A stretch of 64,000 nt of DNA from CAVYVZ01 sp963772065 (GTDB taxonomy: Bacteria; Acidobacteriota; Vicinamibacteria; Vicinamibacterales; UBA2999), in the NCBI GenBank assembly GCA_963772065.1, contig CAVYVZ010000010.1, positions 310,001 through 374,000 on the forward strand, read 5' to 3'. Below, in pieces: positions 53,310-63,881 of the stretch. Every line of letters starts with the position of its first letter. Position 1 is the stretch's first letter. The position numbers and the translations under genes are program-made. The notes beneath the pieces are model-generated. The model saw only the letters and a program-made list of their open reading frames with translations, was not told where the DNA came from and made no database searches.

Positions 53310-53840
53310 ATGGCACTGATCGATGGCTTGCTACAGGAGCTGCAACAGGAAGCGCAGACCACGCGGCGCGTGCTGGAGCGCGTGCCCGATGCTCACCTTG
53401 GCTGGAAGCCGCACGCGAAGTCGATGACCCTGGGTCAGCTCGCGATGCACGTGGCTACGACGCCTGGCGGCGTTGCGCAGATCGCGGTACAGCCGTACAT
53501 AGGGCTTCCCGAGTTCAACCAGCCGGCCGCCACGAGGGCGGCAGACCTCGTCCCGGCGCTGGAAGAAAGCGTCGCCAAGGCCAAGGAGCTTCTCGGTGGC
53601 ATGGACGACGCCACGCTGGCGGCTACATGGAAGGTGATGAACGGCGACCAGGAAGTGATGGCGATGCCGCGCGGCGCCGTCCTGAGGTCGATCATGCTGA
53701 ACCACTGGTACCACCATCGTGGCCAGCTGTCGGTCTATCTGAGACTGCTCGGCGTGCCCGTTCCCTCGATCTACGGCCCCAGTGCCGACGAGAATCCCTT
53801 CAAGGCGGCGCAACCCGCCCCGGCGGCTGCCGCTGTCTGA
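53310..53840 (+). CDS. DinB/YfiT-fold protein
   Basis: 176 residues, ATG preceded by GGAG. Helical bundle with metal-ligand histidines in GQLAMHVATTPGG and NHWYHHRGQLSVYLR, plus VPSIYGPSADENPF near the end. It resembles the DinB-fold gene at 8257 (VPAIYGGSADEPF), pointing to a shared subfamily. Function unknown; possibly thiol- or metal-dependent. Confidence 0.9.
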   Translation: MALIDGLLQELQQEAQTTRRVLERVPDAHLGWKPHAKSMTLGQLAMHVATTPGGVAQIAVQPYIGLPEFNQPAATRAADLVPALEESVAKAKELLGGMDDATLAATWKVMNGDQEVMAMPRGAVLRSIMLNHWYHHRGQLSVYLRLLGVPVPSIYGPSADENPFKAAQPAPAAAAV

Positions 53841-53859
53841 AGGAGTGGCAGACGGCCGG

Positions 53860-54968
53860 CTAGGATCGGCCTCGGCGGTGCGGCGCCACCAGGGCTTTCG
53901 GCAGCCGCATCGCCTCCGCATCCGCCAGCGCGTCGTTCAGCTCGTCGAGGGCGTAGACCCGTGCGCCGATCTTGCGCCACGGAATCCTCGACGCGTGCTG
54001 TTCCAGAACCTGCAGCGCCCGCACGAAGTGCGTCGGCTCGCTGCCCCAGCACCCGCGGATCTCGAGATGCTTGCGGTTGATCTGCTCGTGCACGTTGATC
54101 GTGCTCGGACCCGCATTCGTATAGTGGCCCGCGATCACGTACCGGCCTCCGTCACGTACAGGTTGAGACCTTCTTCCACGGCGCGCGCCGAGCCGGCGGC
54201 TTCTATCGCCACGTCCACGCCCTGGCCACCGGTGAGCGACCGCACCCGTTCCAGTCGCTCCTCCGGCGCGGTGCCCACGTCGAATGCCTCATCCGCGCCC
54301 ATCTCCTTCGCCAGGCGAAGTCGATCGACGGGGGCGCCGATCGCAATGACCCGCGTGGCCCCCGAAAGCTTGGCGAGGGCGATGGCGCTCAGACCCACGG
54401 CGCCGGTTCCCTGGACCAGCACCGTGTCGCCGAGGCCGATCCCTGCACGGTCCATGACGTGCACGCTGGTGATGAGGCCGCAGCCGCCGCCGATGTAGTC
54501 CTCGTCGCCAACGGCGCTCGGGATCGTCGCGACGAGAACGCCAGGCTCGAGGTAAATGGCTTCGGACCACCCGCCGAAGAGTCCTTCGTCAGCCGAGTCG
54601 GTGATGCCATACACGCGTCTGGCTGCGCAGCGGGTCGGCGTACGCGTGACGGCGCAGGCGTGACAGCGGCCGCAGGTTCTATGGACATCGAAGAAGCCGA
54701 CCCGATCGCCTTCGTGCAGGCGGCGATTGTCAAGCGTGCGGGCCTCGCCGCGCAGCTTTGCGACACGGCCGACCGAGACGTGACCCGGGATGATTGGGTA
54801 AGGTACGCCCGCCAGACGACCGTGCCACAAATGCACGTCAGTGCCGCACACTTCCGAGAGCGAGGTGTCGACGAGCAGGCCGCCGGGTGGTAGCTCGGGC
54901 TCGGCAAATTCCCGAAGCTCAACTGCGGCGTGTGGGGCCGGCATCACCGCCGCCACGACGGATGTCAC
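53860..54968 (-). CDS. Zinc-dependent (MDR) alcohol dehydrogenase, one frameshift
   Basis: N-terminal part (residues 1-277): catalytic zinc Cys in LSEVCGTDVHLWHG, PGHVSVG where GHExxG is usual, structural-zinc-type CGRCHACAVTRTPTRC, and nucleotide fold VLVQGTGAVGLSAIAL. C-terminal part in another frame: IAGHYTNAGPSTINVHEQIN to the end. One base is missing near 54142-54145; corrected, it gives 369 residues. The Glu-to-Val change in GHExxG and the break make activity uncertain. The substrate alcohol is not predictable. Confidence 0.82.
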
Positions 54969-55005
54969 GGCGGCATTATTGACCGTGGCGCCTCACATCC
55001 GTACG

Positions 55006-56079
55006 ATGGGCAAGTCAGTCCGCACGATGCATACAGTTCTGGTCGTCGACGATGACGGTGCGCTTCGAGGGGCGCTCAGCTCATGGGTCAAGGAGCTGGG
55101 CTACGCCGTTCGTGAAGCCGGAAGCGCCGGCGACGCACTCGATGCTCTCGCCACCGCGCCGGCTGACGTGGCGCTCTGCGACGTGCACATGCCCGGCGAA
55201 GATGGTGTGTGGCTGGCCTCGCAGATTCGCGAACGCTATCCTTCGACCGCCGTCATCATGGCGACCGGCGCGCACGACGTCGATACGGCCGTCACCAGCC
55301 TCCGCAGCAACATCGTCGACTACCTGCTGAAGCCGTTCGGCCGCGCGCGGCTGATCGAGGCCCTGCGGCTCGGCGTCGACTGGCATCGAGCGTCGAAGGC
55401 GAACGAGGAGCTGCAGGAATCGCTCGAGAACCGGCTCCGCAGCCGGCGCGCGGAGGTGGCAGCGACGATCGCCAGCGCGCAGTCAACGGTAGACGAGGCG
55501 CTGGCCGGATTGATCTCCATGCTGGAGCTACACGAGCACGACGGGCGCGAGCACGCCGCTCGCGTCGCGCGTCTCGCGGCTGCGCTCGGCGAGGAGCTCG
55601 GCATCGGCGGACCGGCGCTCCTCGACGTGGAACGCGGGGCGCTCCTGCACGACATCGGCAAGATGGACATGCCGGTGTCGATCCTCTACAAGCCGGCACC
55701 GCTCACTGACTCGGAGTGGGAGACGATGCGGAGACATCCTCAGGTCGGCTACGACCTCCTGAGGCGGATCCCCAGCCTGGGAGGCGTTGCGGAGATCGTG
55801 CTCGCGTCGCACGAGGCGTTCGACGGCAGCGGGTACCCGCGCGGCCTGCAGGGTGAAGCCATTCCAATCGGCTCCCGGATCCTAGCTGTGTCCGATTCCT
55901 ACGATTCGATGACGCGGCCGCACACGCAGCGTCCCGCGATGAATCCGCTCCACGCGATTGAGGAGATCGAACGCTGCAGCGGCCATCAGTTCGACCCGCG
56001 GATCACGGCCGCGCTCGGCTGCGTGCTCGCCGCGTTGGCCCATCACGACCCGCGCTTTGCCGCACCTGTGCGACACTAG
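55006..56079 (+). CDS. Response regulator with HD-GYP phosphodiesterase domain
   Basis: 357 residues. A receiver domain (about 8-120) has phospho-acceptor Asp in VALCDVHMPG and Lys in DYLLKPFG. A coiled linker leads to an HD-GYP domain: HEHDGREHAARVARL, LLHDIGKMDMP, MRRHPQVGYDLLRRI, LASHEAFDGSGYPRGL. HD-GYP proteins hydrolyse cyclic di-GMP to pGpG and GMP. The HD core is complete, so it is probably active. The start could be the ATG at 55006 or 55027; I see no clear ribosome binding site for either. It is divergent from the dehydrogenase gene. Confidence 0.92.
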   Translation: MGKSVRTMHTVLVVDDDGALRGALSSWVKELGYAVREAGSAGDALDALATAPADVALCDVHMPGEDGVWLASQIRERYPSTAVIMATGAHDVDTAVTSLRSNIVDYLLKPFGRARLIEALRLGVDWHRASKANEELQESLENRLRSRRAEVAATIASAQSTVDEALAGLISMLELHEHDGREHAARVARLAAALGEELGIGGPALLDVERGALLHDIGKMDMPVSILYKPAPLTDSEWETMRRHPQVGYDLLRRIPSLGGVAEIVLASHEAFDGSGYPRGLQGEAIPIGSRILAVSDSYDSMTRPHTQRPAMNPLHAIEEIERCSGHQFDPRITAALGCVLAALAHHDPRFAAPVRH

Positions 56080-56084
56080 CCCGT

Positions 56085-56309
56085 ATGCCCCTTTACGAGT
56101 ACTCCTGCAAGCAGTGCGACCGCCAGTTCGAGGCCCTTGTCCGCACCGGCGAGACGCCCGAATGCCCGGCGTGTCATGGCCACGACCTCGAGCGGCGACT
56201 GTCCGTGTTCGCGGCGCACACATCCGGTGCGGCGCCGAAATCCCTCTCGCCTGGGGCCTGCGGCACGTGCGGCGATCCGCGCGGCCCCGGCTCTTGCTCG
56301 ATGAACTGA
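56085..56309 (+). CDS. FmdB-type zinc-ribbon protein
   Basis: 74 residues. MPLYEYSCKQCDRQFEAL and TPECPACHGHDLERRLS form the Cys4 zinc ribbon of the FmdB family; a second Cys set, CGTCGDPRGPGSC, sits near the C-terminus. FmdB proteins are putative regulators without a settled role. It starts 5 bases after the HD-GYP gene's stop, so the two are cotranscribed. Confidence 0.92.
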   Translation: MPLYEYSCKQCDRQFEALVRTGETPECPACHGHDLERRLSVFAAHTSGAAPKSLSPGACGTCGDPRGPGSCSMN

Positions 56310-56313
56310 AAAA

Positions 56314-56336
56314 CCGGCCTAAGGCTTAGGGCCCGG
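56314..56336. terminator. Hairpin between convergent genes
   Basis: CCGGCCTAAG and CTTAGGGCCCGG pair around a tiny loop and overlap the stop of the TupA-like gene. It carries AAGGCTTAGGGC, also found in the word repeat at 16111. A bidirectional terminator is plausible; the stem lacks a T-run. Confidence 0.5.
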
Positions 56337-57167
56337 ATTACTATGCGGCTCGTGACCGCCCTCTGATGGCCATACAGTGAAGGGTCGCGTTTCGCTTCCG
56401 CGGATGCGATAGGCCTCGATAACCTTGCGCCCACCTCCGCGCGCGAGCCAATCCATGAAGGCGATCGCAACCGCATTACTCGGTCCCAGCCGATTTCCGA
56501 CGACCGCGTACGTATTCAGCAGCCGCGGGTCTCCCTGATGGACGATGTCCAGCCGGACACGCTCTTTCAGCTGCTCGAACGTCGCGCGATCGGTCAGCGT
56601 GTACACCTCACGATCGGAGGCTTGCCGAATCGTCACAGCCATGCCGGCGCCACTCGAAAGGACTAGGCCGGGCGCCGGCCCCGCGCCGATCATTCTCCAT
56701 AGTGCCTGCTCGCGCTCGTGTGTGCCGGACTGATCTCCGCGTGAGATGAACGGTGTCTTCGACGCCGCGATCCGTCGAAGCGCCTCTTCCAGCGTCGGCG
56801 CGGCCCGAACGGCAGCCGGGTCGGCGGGTGGACCGACAAGGACGAAGTCGTTGTACATGATCTTGCGATAGCGCCACGCGTTCGGGTGTTGCTTCATCAT
56901 GCGCGCTTCCGCGTCCGGCGCATGGCTGATCACCACGTCGGCCTGATCCAGTTCGAACAGCATTCTGAGCGCGCGGCCGCTGCCGACGAGGAGCGGACGA
57001 ACTCTTACGCCGCTTTCACGCTCCCATGCGGGCACGAGCACATCGAGGAGGCCGGAGTTCCCCACACTCGTGGTCGTCGCAAGGACGAGCGACGCATCGG
57101 ATCGATCGCGGCGACAGGCCGTCGCCGTAAGCAGGAGCACGAGCAGCAGCAGCCATCTGCGGCTCAC
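56319..57167 (-). CDS. TupA-like tungstate/anion-binding protein
   Basis: 282 residues. A lipoprotein-type signal LLLVLLLTATACRR precedes LVLATTTSVGNSGLLDVL, VRPLLVGSGRALRM, DVVISHAPDAEARMM, YNDFVLVGPPADPA and FISRGDQSGTHERE, the order seen in TupA tungstate-binding proteins. A TupB/TupC transporter is absent here, so it may serve a distant one. The GTG at 57167 overlaps the upstream lipoprotein's stop as GTGA, so translation is coupled. Confidence 0.85.
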   Translation of the reverse strand: MSRRWLLLLVLLLTATACRRDRSDASLVLATTTSVGNSGLLDVLVPAWERESGVRVRPLLVGSGRALRMLFELDQADVVISHAPDAEARMMKQHPNAWRYRKIMYNDFVLVGPPADPAAVRAAPTLEEALRRIAASKTPFISRGDQSGTHEREQALWRMIGAGPAPGLVLSSGAGMAVTIRQASDREVYTLTDRATFEQLKERVRLDIVHQGDPRLLNTYAVVGNRLGPSNAVAIAFMDWLARGGGRKVIEAYRIRGSETRPFTVWPSEGGHEPHSNPGPKP

Positions 57168-57749
57168 GGCCCCAGCCGGCGCAGAAAGACCGGCAGCACG
57201 CGATCCATGAGCTCGAAGTACAGAGACAGCGTCGAGGCACGGGCGTCGGCGCCATATGCCTTCTCCCGCGGAGGATGTTCGGAGCCGATCACCGCGCCGG
57301 TGCGTCCGTCGATGAAGAGGATCGTGGTGTCCAGTACCGAATCCCTTGCGAAGGGTGTAGGACCCTCCACGTCCCGATGTCCGCTCCACGGCGACCGGCC
57401 GGGCCTCGCTCAGCTTCACAGATCCGGTAACGATGAGCGGCTCGCCGTATTCTTCCGCGAGCCTTCTCCACTGCGCAGCATTCGACAACTCGGCCTCATC
57501 GCGAATCGCGAGCGGCTCTGCCTCGATCACACGCAGCGGCGTCCGAGGATTCAAGCGACGACGCAGGAGACGAACGGTCTCGGAATTGACGTCAATATCG
57601 CGGTTCGCCTCGGTCACGAACCCGGCAACCCAGATGCGCCGAAAGGGAGAGGTGTCCAGCGGCGGCGATGCGGGCTGCGGCACGCGAACGTTCGACCCGC
57701 TGGCGCAGCCCGATAGCACGACGACTCCCAGGAGATACACCCGGGACAT
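57164..57749 (-). CDS. Lipoprotein of unknown function, one frameshift
   Basis: Signal with lipobox VVLSGCAS, so it is a lipoprotein. Then RRIWVAGFVTEANRDIDVNSE, PLIVTGSVKLSEARPVAVERT. The frame changes at about 57373-57375 (one extra G) and continues in another as FARDSVLDTTILFIDGRTG and STLSLYFELMDRVLPVFLRR. Corrected, it has 194 residues. It resembles GNA1162/DUF799-like lipoproteins that bind partners at the outer membrane, but the match is weak. It lies between the CusF-like and TupA-like genes. Confidence 0.72.
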
Positions 57750-57768
57750 GGATCGGTCGCCGGAGAAT

Positions 57769-58095
57769 CTACTTCGCCTGCGCGGTCGCCACGACGCCCA
57801 GCTTCACCTCGCGCGCGGTCATGGGCGCCTTGCCGTTGCCGACGTCGACGACCACGCGCTCGCCTTCCTTCAGGGCGTTCAGATCGAGCTTCTGCTTGCC
57901 ACGGACGATCGCGGTCTTCTCGTTCAAGGTGATGGTGACGGTCTTCCCGTCCTTCGTCTTCACCTCGAGGTGATTGTCGTGCAGCATCGTTATCGTCCCC
58001 ATCACCTTGTGGGCGTGGCCTTCGTGCGCGCGGGCGTAAGCCGGAACGGCCAGCGCTGCGACCAGCGCGACACCGATCACGAATCGTTTACTCAT
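57769..58095 (-). CDS. CusF/DUF5666-like periplasmic protein
   Basis: 108 residues from an ATG with AGGAGG 5 bases upstream. Signal peptide VIGVALVAALAVPAYARA, then a His-rich start (HEGHAHKVMG) and a small beta-barrel: TITMLHDNHLEVKTKDGKT, ITLNEKTAIVRG, EGERVVVDVGNG. The fold fits the CusF/DUF5666 group, and the HxH motifs suggest copper or another soft metal. The first 8 bases overlap the end of the upstream cytochrome gene. Confidence 0.75.
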   Translation of the reverse strand: MSKRFVIGVALVAALAVPAYARAHEGHAHKVMGTITMLHDNHLEVKTKDGKTVTITLNEKTAIVRGKQKLDLNALKEGERVVVDVGNGKAPMTAREVKLGVVATAQAK

Positions 58096-58723
58096 CCTGT
58101 CCTCCTGGATGCTTGTGAGGAGTCTTCGCGGGTGGCGGAGCCGGCTCATCCCCCGACAGGAACTCCTCCTCTTCCTTCTGCTGCCGAATCTCCTCCGGCG
58201 ATCGAGGATTCAGCGCCTCCATCTGTTCCAGGTCCGCCGGCGTGAGGTGCGGCAGGTATCGAATGAAGTGCACCAGCCGCCAGCTGGCCTCCTCCCCGGC
58301 GCGTTCGCCGGTACTCCACGCCGGCATGCCCGTGAATCGAATCCCATTCTCGATGATCCAAAAGAGCTCACCGTCGGACAGATCCTGGGTCGGAGCGAGG
58401 CGCATGTCAGGCGCGCGCGGAAACATGTTCCGCCCCATCGCGGTATTTCCACTGCCGTCGTTGGCATGGCACGACGCGCAATGATCGGCAAAGTGTGCGA
58501 GGCCGTCGGCAATGGCTTCCGGCGAGCGCGACACGGGGTTGACGAGGTCGCGCGCACGCCGCGCCACAGCAAGCTGCCGCACGCGCCGGGCGACGGCGGT
58601 TTCGATCGCCCCAGGCTGCTCGCGGGCGCTGAGACCGGTCGTCGAGACGTACGCAACGGCCGCAGCACCCAACATCGCCGCGAGAACGACGAGCAACAGC
58701 AGGGCTTTCAGCAGAGTCCGCAT
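58088..58723 (-). CDS. Membrane-anchored cytochrome c
   Basis: 211 residues. N-terminal anchor LLLLVVLAAMLGAAAVAYV, heme motif CASCHAND in HFADHCASCHANDGSG (about 84-88), and likely axial Met in ENGIRFTGMPAW. The C-terminal tail is acidic and Pro/His-rich (EEEEFLSGDEPAPPPAK, HKHPGG). It resembles cytochromes next to metal-resistance genes in Acidobacteriota. It could move electrons for copper or other metal redox chemistry. Confidence 0.88.
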   Translation of the reverse strand: MRTLLKALLLLVVLAAMLGAAAVAYVSTTGLSAREQPGAIETAVARRVRQLAVARRARDLVNPVSRSPEAIADGLAHFADHCASCHANDGSGNTAMGRNMFPRAPDMRLAPTQDLSDGELFWIIENGIRFTGMPAWSTGERAGEEASWRLVHFIRYLPHLTPADLEQMEALNPRSPEEIRQQKEEEEFLSGDEPAPPPAKTPHKHPGGQDE

Positions 58724-58770
58724 GCGCGTTCACAGCCTTCACATATTCTGCCGGATTCGCCCCCGGAGGG

Positions 58771-60078
58771 TCAGCGCGTCTGCATGGCAGCGGGCCGCAG
58801 CGTCACATACACGCCAAAGCCGAAAGACGCCCGGTTTCCGTAGACCGTATCGAGCGCCGAGGGCACGAGGCTCATCGAGACCGTGGCGCCCGCGCCGGGC
58901 TTCAAGCCCTTCCAGGACTCGAGGTATCGCGTGTAACCCGCCTGCACCTTGGCCAGGGTGAACATGGTGTCGGCGGCCGCGCCGTGGACGTCGAGGTCGT
59001 GGGCCGTCTTGCGGCCGATCTCGAGCCGCCCGTACCAGGCATCCTGTTCGTCGTACGTGACGTTGGTCTCGGCGAGCACAAAGTTCGTAGCGACGCCCTG
59101 CTCGGTGTTCCGCCCCCACGCCACGGTCGACGCCCACATCGATCCGTCGCGAAACGGGAGATGATACGTGGCCGACGCGGTCAGGCGATCGACGTCCACG
59201 CGCGCGGCGCTTTCAGCGTCCTGCTCCGCCTCGGTGAGGTGCCCCGCCGATACCTGCAGCGCCAGATTCTCACTCGGCAGGTACCACACCCGACCGGAAA
59301 AGGAATCCAACGCCGCGAAGTCGAAGTCATACCGCTCGTCGTCCGGCTCGCGGCCGTTGAAGACCGACGCTTCGGCCTTCCATTGCCGGCCGTAGACGCC
59401 ACCCGTGAATACGCCGAACGTGATGTGCGACGCGTCCAGCCAATGATGCGAGAGCGGCGCAACGGGATTTGGCATCGCCGAGATGCGGTGAGGGAACGCC
59501 ACGGGACCAAGCGCGGGTTCACCAGCAAGGCCGCCGTACAGCTGGAGCGCCAGCGTAGAGGTCAGCGGCCGATCGTACTGTGCGGCGATCTCCATGAACA
59601 GATCGTGCGGGTGCTGCCTGTCCACGATCGCGTGCCCATCGCACACTTCGCCGCTTGCTAGGAGGTTCGGGTAGCCGCACCCGTTGACCGTGAACGGCTC
59701 GACGCTCAGCATTCCCCGCAGCCCAAGCCGTGCGTTGCCAAGGGGCCGGTTCGCCATCCCCATGACCCAGTTGATGCTGCCGAACTGATCGGCCCCACGG
59801 TCCCCGCCGTCGTTCAAGTACTGCAGGAAGGCGTTGCCGTGGCCCATGAGCTGCCACTCGCCGCGTTGACCGTGAACCGCAAACATCGGTGATGCATCCG
59901 GCAGCCACGCAGTACCGGATCCTTCGCGGCCGTGCGGCACATCGATGATGGCAGCCGGCGCCGGTACGGGATGGTGCTGACCATGATCGGTGGTCTGCGC
60001 GCCCAGCGTCGCGCCCTGCACCAAAAAACCAACGACAAGCGCACGCACGGCGCGCGCGAACACATCGCGAACTGACAT
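58771..60078 (-). CDS. Probable outer-membrane beta-barrel protein of the metal island
   Basis: 435 residues with signal VGFLVQGATLGAQTT and an early His-rich part (TTDHGQHHPVPAP). The rest alternates short amphipathic strands with aromatic ends: WQLMGHGNAFLQYLNDG, FMEIAAQYDRPLTSTLALQLYGG, WLDASHITFGVFTGGVYG, ALQVSAGHLTEAEQD and SFGFGVYVTLRP at the end, as in outer-membrane barrels. Many His and Met residues suggest metal contact. The family is widespread next to copper genes but has no clear name; function is inferred only from context. Confidence 0.75.
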   Translation of the reverse strand: MSVRDVFARAVRALVVGFLVQGATLGAQTTDHGQHHPVPAPAAIIDVPHGREGSGTAWLPDASPMFAVHGQRGEWQLMGHGNAFLQYLNDGGDRGADQFGSINWVMGMANRPLGNARLGLRGMLSVEPFTVNGCGYPNLLASGEVCDGHAIVDRQHPHDLFMEIAAQYDRPLTSTLALQLYGGLAGEPALGPVAFPHRISAMPNPVAPLSHHWLDASHITFGVFTGGVYGRQWKAEASVFNGREPDDERYDFDFAALDSFSGRVWYLPSENLALQVSAGHLTEAEQDAESAARVDVDRLTASATYHLPFRDGSMWASTVAWGRNTEQGVATNFVLAETNVTYDEQDAWYGRLEIGRKTAHDLDVHGAAADTMFTLAKVQAGYTRYLESWKGLKPGAGATVSMSLVPSALDTVYGNRASFGFGVYVTLRPAAMQTR

Positions 60079-60129
60079 GACACACTCCGAAACGGAAACT
60101 GTTTTTGGGGAACGGACGGAGTGAGCCGG

Positions 60130-60495
60130 CTAGATTCGCAGGGGGAGGGCCGAGGCCGCTCGTAACCAACTCGGGGGGCCGTTCGCCCTTGCCGGGTCCC
60201 CGACAGATCGGAACGCCACTGGCGCATCAGATATCGACGCGACTGGAGCCGTGGCAACCGACTGCGACACGACGCCCGATCCGGGCGTGACGTATGGATC
60301 CACCGGCGAGAGATGCGCGCAGTTGTCCGCGCGCGCGGTGATCCGCTTTCCAGACGAGGGCAGCGAATGATCGTGGCACCCTGTCGCGGCGGCCTGCTTC
60401 GCTGGCTCGGGGCACAGCATCAGATCGCAGATCACCGCCGCCGCAGGGACGCCGCTGAGCACGAACACGAGCGGGAGAATCACGAAGCCGTACAC
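60130..60495 (-). CDS. Small membrane protein with Cys/His motif, start uncertain
   Basis: About 121 residues from the GTG at 60495. Hydrophobic start FVILPLVFVLSGVPAAAVICDLMLCPEP, then GCHDHSLPSS and NCAHLSPVDPYV, where Cys and His could bind a metal. The frame continues upstream through a word-repeat arm, where there is no good start codon and the sequence looks repeat-derived. Proteins with this Cys/His pattern occur beside metal genes. The start and family remain uncertain. Confidence 0.55.
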   Translation of the reverse strand: MYGFVILPLVFVLSGVPAAAVICDLMLCPEPAKQAAATGCHDHSLPSSGKRITARADNCAHLSPVDPYVTPGSGVVSQSVATAPVASISDAPVAFRSVGDPARANGPPSWLRAASALPLRI

Positions 60496-60540
60496 GATGG
60501 TCTCGATCCAGTATACGCCGCGCTTGCGCGCCGACTTGTT

Positions 60541-60680
60541 AGGGGCGAGGGGGAAGGAGCGAGGGGCGAGGGCTGGTTCAGGCAAGAGGGCGGAGCGGCG
60601 AGTTCCAAGGGCCCTGTGAGCTCCGGTCCATGGCCTGAGACAGCCCTCGTCCCGCGCCCCTCGCTCCTCGACCCTACAGG
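60541..60680. repeat. Heptad-word inverted repeat after the copper ATPase
   Basis: The left arm (60541-60583) reads GGGGCGA, GGGGGAA, GGAGCGA, GGGGCGA, GGGCTGG. The right arm (60633-60678) gives on the other strand GGGTCGA, GGAGCGA, GGGGCGC, GGGACGA, GGGCTGT, CTCAGGC. More words fill the centre. It ends directly at the ATPase stop codon (60681) and lies just upstream of the small membrane gene. Confidence 0.85.
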
Positions 60681-63007
<2,327 letters not shown>

Positions 63008-63017
63008 GCACGGGTCT

Positions 63018-63063
63018 CCAGCCTGTAAGACGCAGTCGGCCGGTCTGCGTTACAGACGGCTGG
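63018..63063. repeat. 46-bp inverted repeat between YHS and copper ATPase genes
   Basis: CCAGCCTGTAAGACGCAGTC and its near complement (GTCTGCGTTACAGACGGCTGG on the plus strand) flank a CGGCCG centre. It lies 11 bases upstream of the ATPase start codon. It may be an mRNA hairpin or a compact member of the word-repeat group. Confidence 0.75.
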
Positions 63064-63076
63064 CATCCACATTACT

Positions 63077-63220
63077 TCACTTCACGAACCGGCTCGGGTC
63101 CGCGTCGAACTTGGCCTTGCAGCTCTTCGCGCAGAAGTAGTAGGTCTTCCCGTTGTATTCGCTGTTCCCGGCGGCCTTCGCCGGATCGACCTGCATTCCG
63201 CAAACAACGTCCTTCTCCAT
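63077..63220 (-). CDS. Small YHS-domain metal-binding protein
   Basis: 47 residues. MEKDVVCGMQVDPAKAA and NGKTYYFCAKSCKAKFDADP are the YHS domain with three Cys ligands. The ATG at 63220 has GAGGAG at 6 bases; an ATG two codons earlier is less well placed. It probably works as a metallochaperone for the copper ATPase downstream, which carries the same domain at its N-terminus. Confidence 0.88.
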   Translation of the reverse strand: MEKDVVCGMQVDPAKAAGNSEYNGKTYYFCAKSCKAKFDADPSRFVK

Positions 63221-63429
63221 GTCCATCTCCTCAACGGGTGTCTGAGTGTTGATGAGCCATATTGTCCTTCGGTAACGGTGCACCGGTGCAAGCGAGGTGC
63301 CTTGCAGCGTCACTTGCCATCGACCGTGGCGATCCGGCACGTTCGATATGATTGCGCCTGAATGCGCATCTCGAGCGGCTTCACAGTCTTCTGTTGAACC
63401 GTCCATTCCCCGTCACGTACACTCGCCTC

Positions 63430-63825
63430 GTGCGTCGCCTCGTAGCGATCCTGGCTGGAGCGGCCCTCGTGTTAACGACCGGGCTCGTTCCGACGCTGCA
63501 TACGCACGTCTACATCGATCACGACCATCCAGAACACCATCACGGGCCCGCCGCACACGAGCACCATCGACCAGCACCACTTGCGGATCATGACCGGCTC
63601 CGCCTGGAGTCGTGCGATCCGGGCCAGCACGCGGCATCGTTCGTAATCGGCTGCGTTCCCGGGCCAGAGATCCACGCGAACGATGCGGAAAGCGTCGGTC
63701 CACGCGTCAGTGAGCCACCAGCTTCGCACCGTTCGATACGCGACGTAACGGACGTGCGGGTCCACGGTCCGCCATCTCGGACGCACGCTCCATCACGCGC
63801 CCCGCCTCTGACCATCCCCGCCTGA
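63430..63825 (+). CDS. Secreted histidine-rich protein
   Basis: 131 residues from a GTG at 63430. Signal LVAILAGAALVLTTGLVPTL is followed by HTHVYIDHDHPEHHHGPAAH and HEHHRP, a run of His/Asp that would bind Cu, Zn or Ni. The C-terminal half is low complexity. Such proteins head metal-efflux operons, here just before the TolC-type gene at 63882. The frame further upstream, to 63352, is less likely. Confidence 0.72.
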   Translation: MRRLVAILAGAALVLTTGLVPTLHTHVYIDHDHPEHHHGPAAHEHHRPAPLADHDRLRLESCDPGQHAASFVIGCVPGPEIHANDAESVGPRVSEPPASHRSIRDVTDVRVHGPPSRTHAPSRAPPLTIPA

Positions 63826-63881
63826 TCACCTGACCGGCCGTCGCCGGTCGTCCGTCAGTTCGCAACAATCGAGGACCGTTT

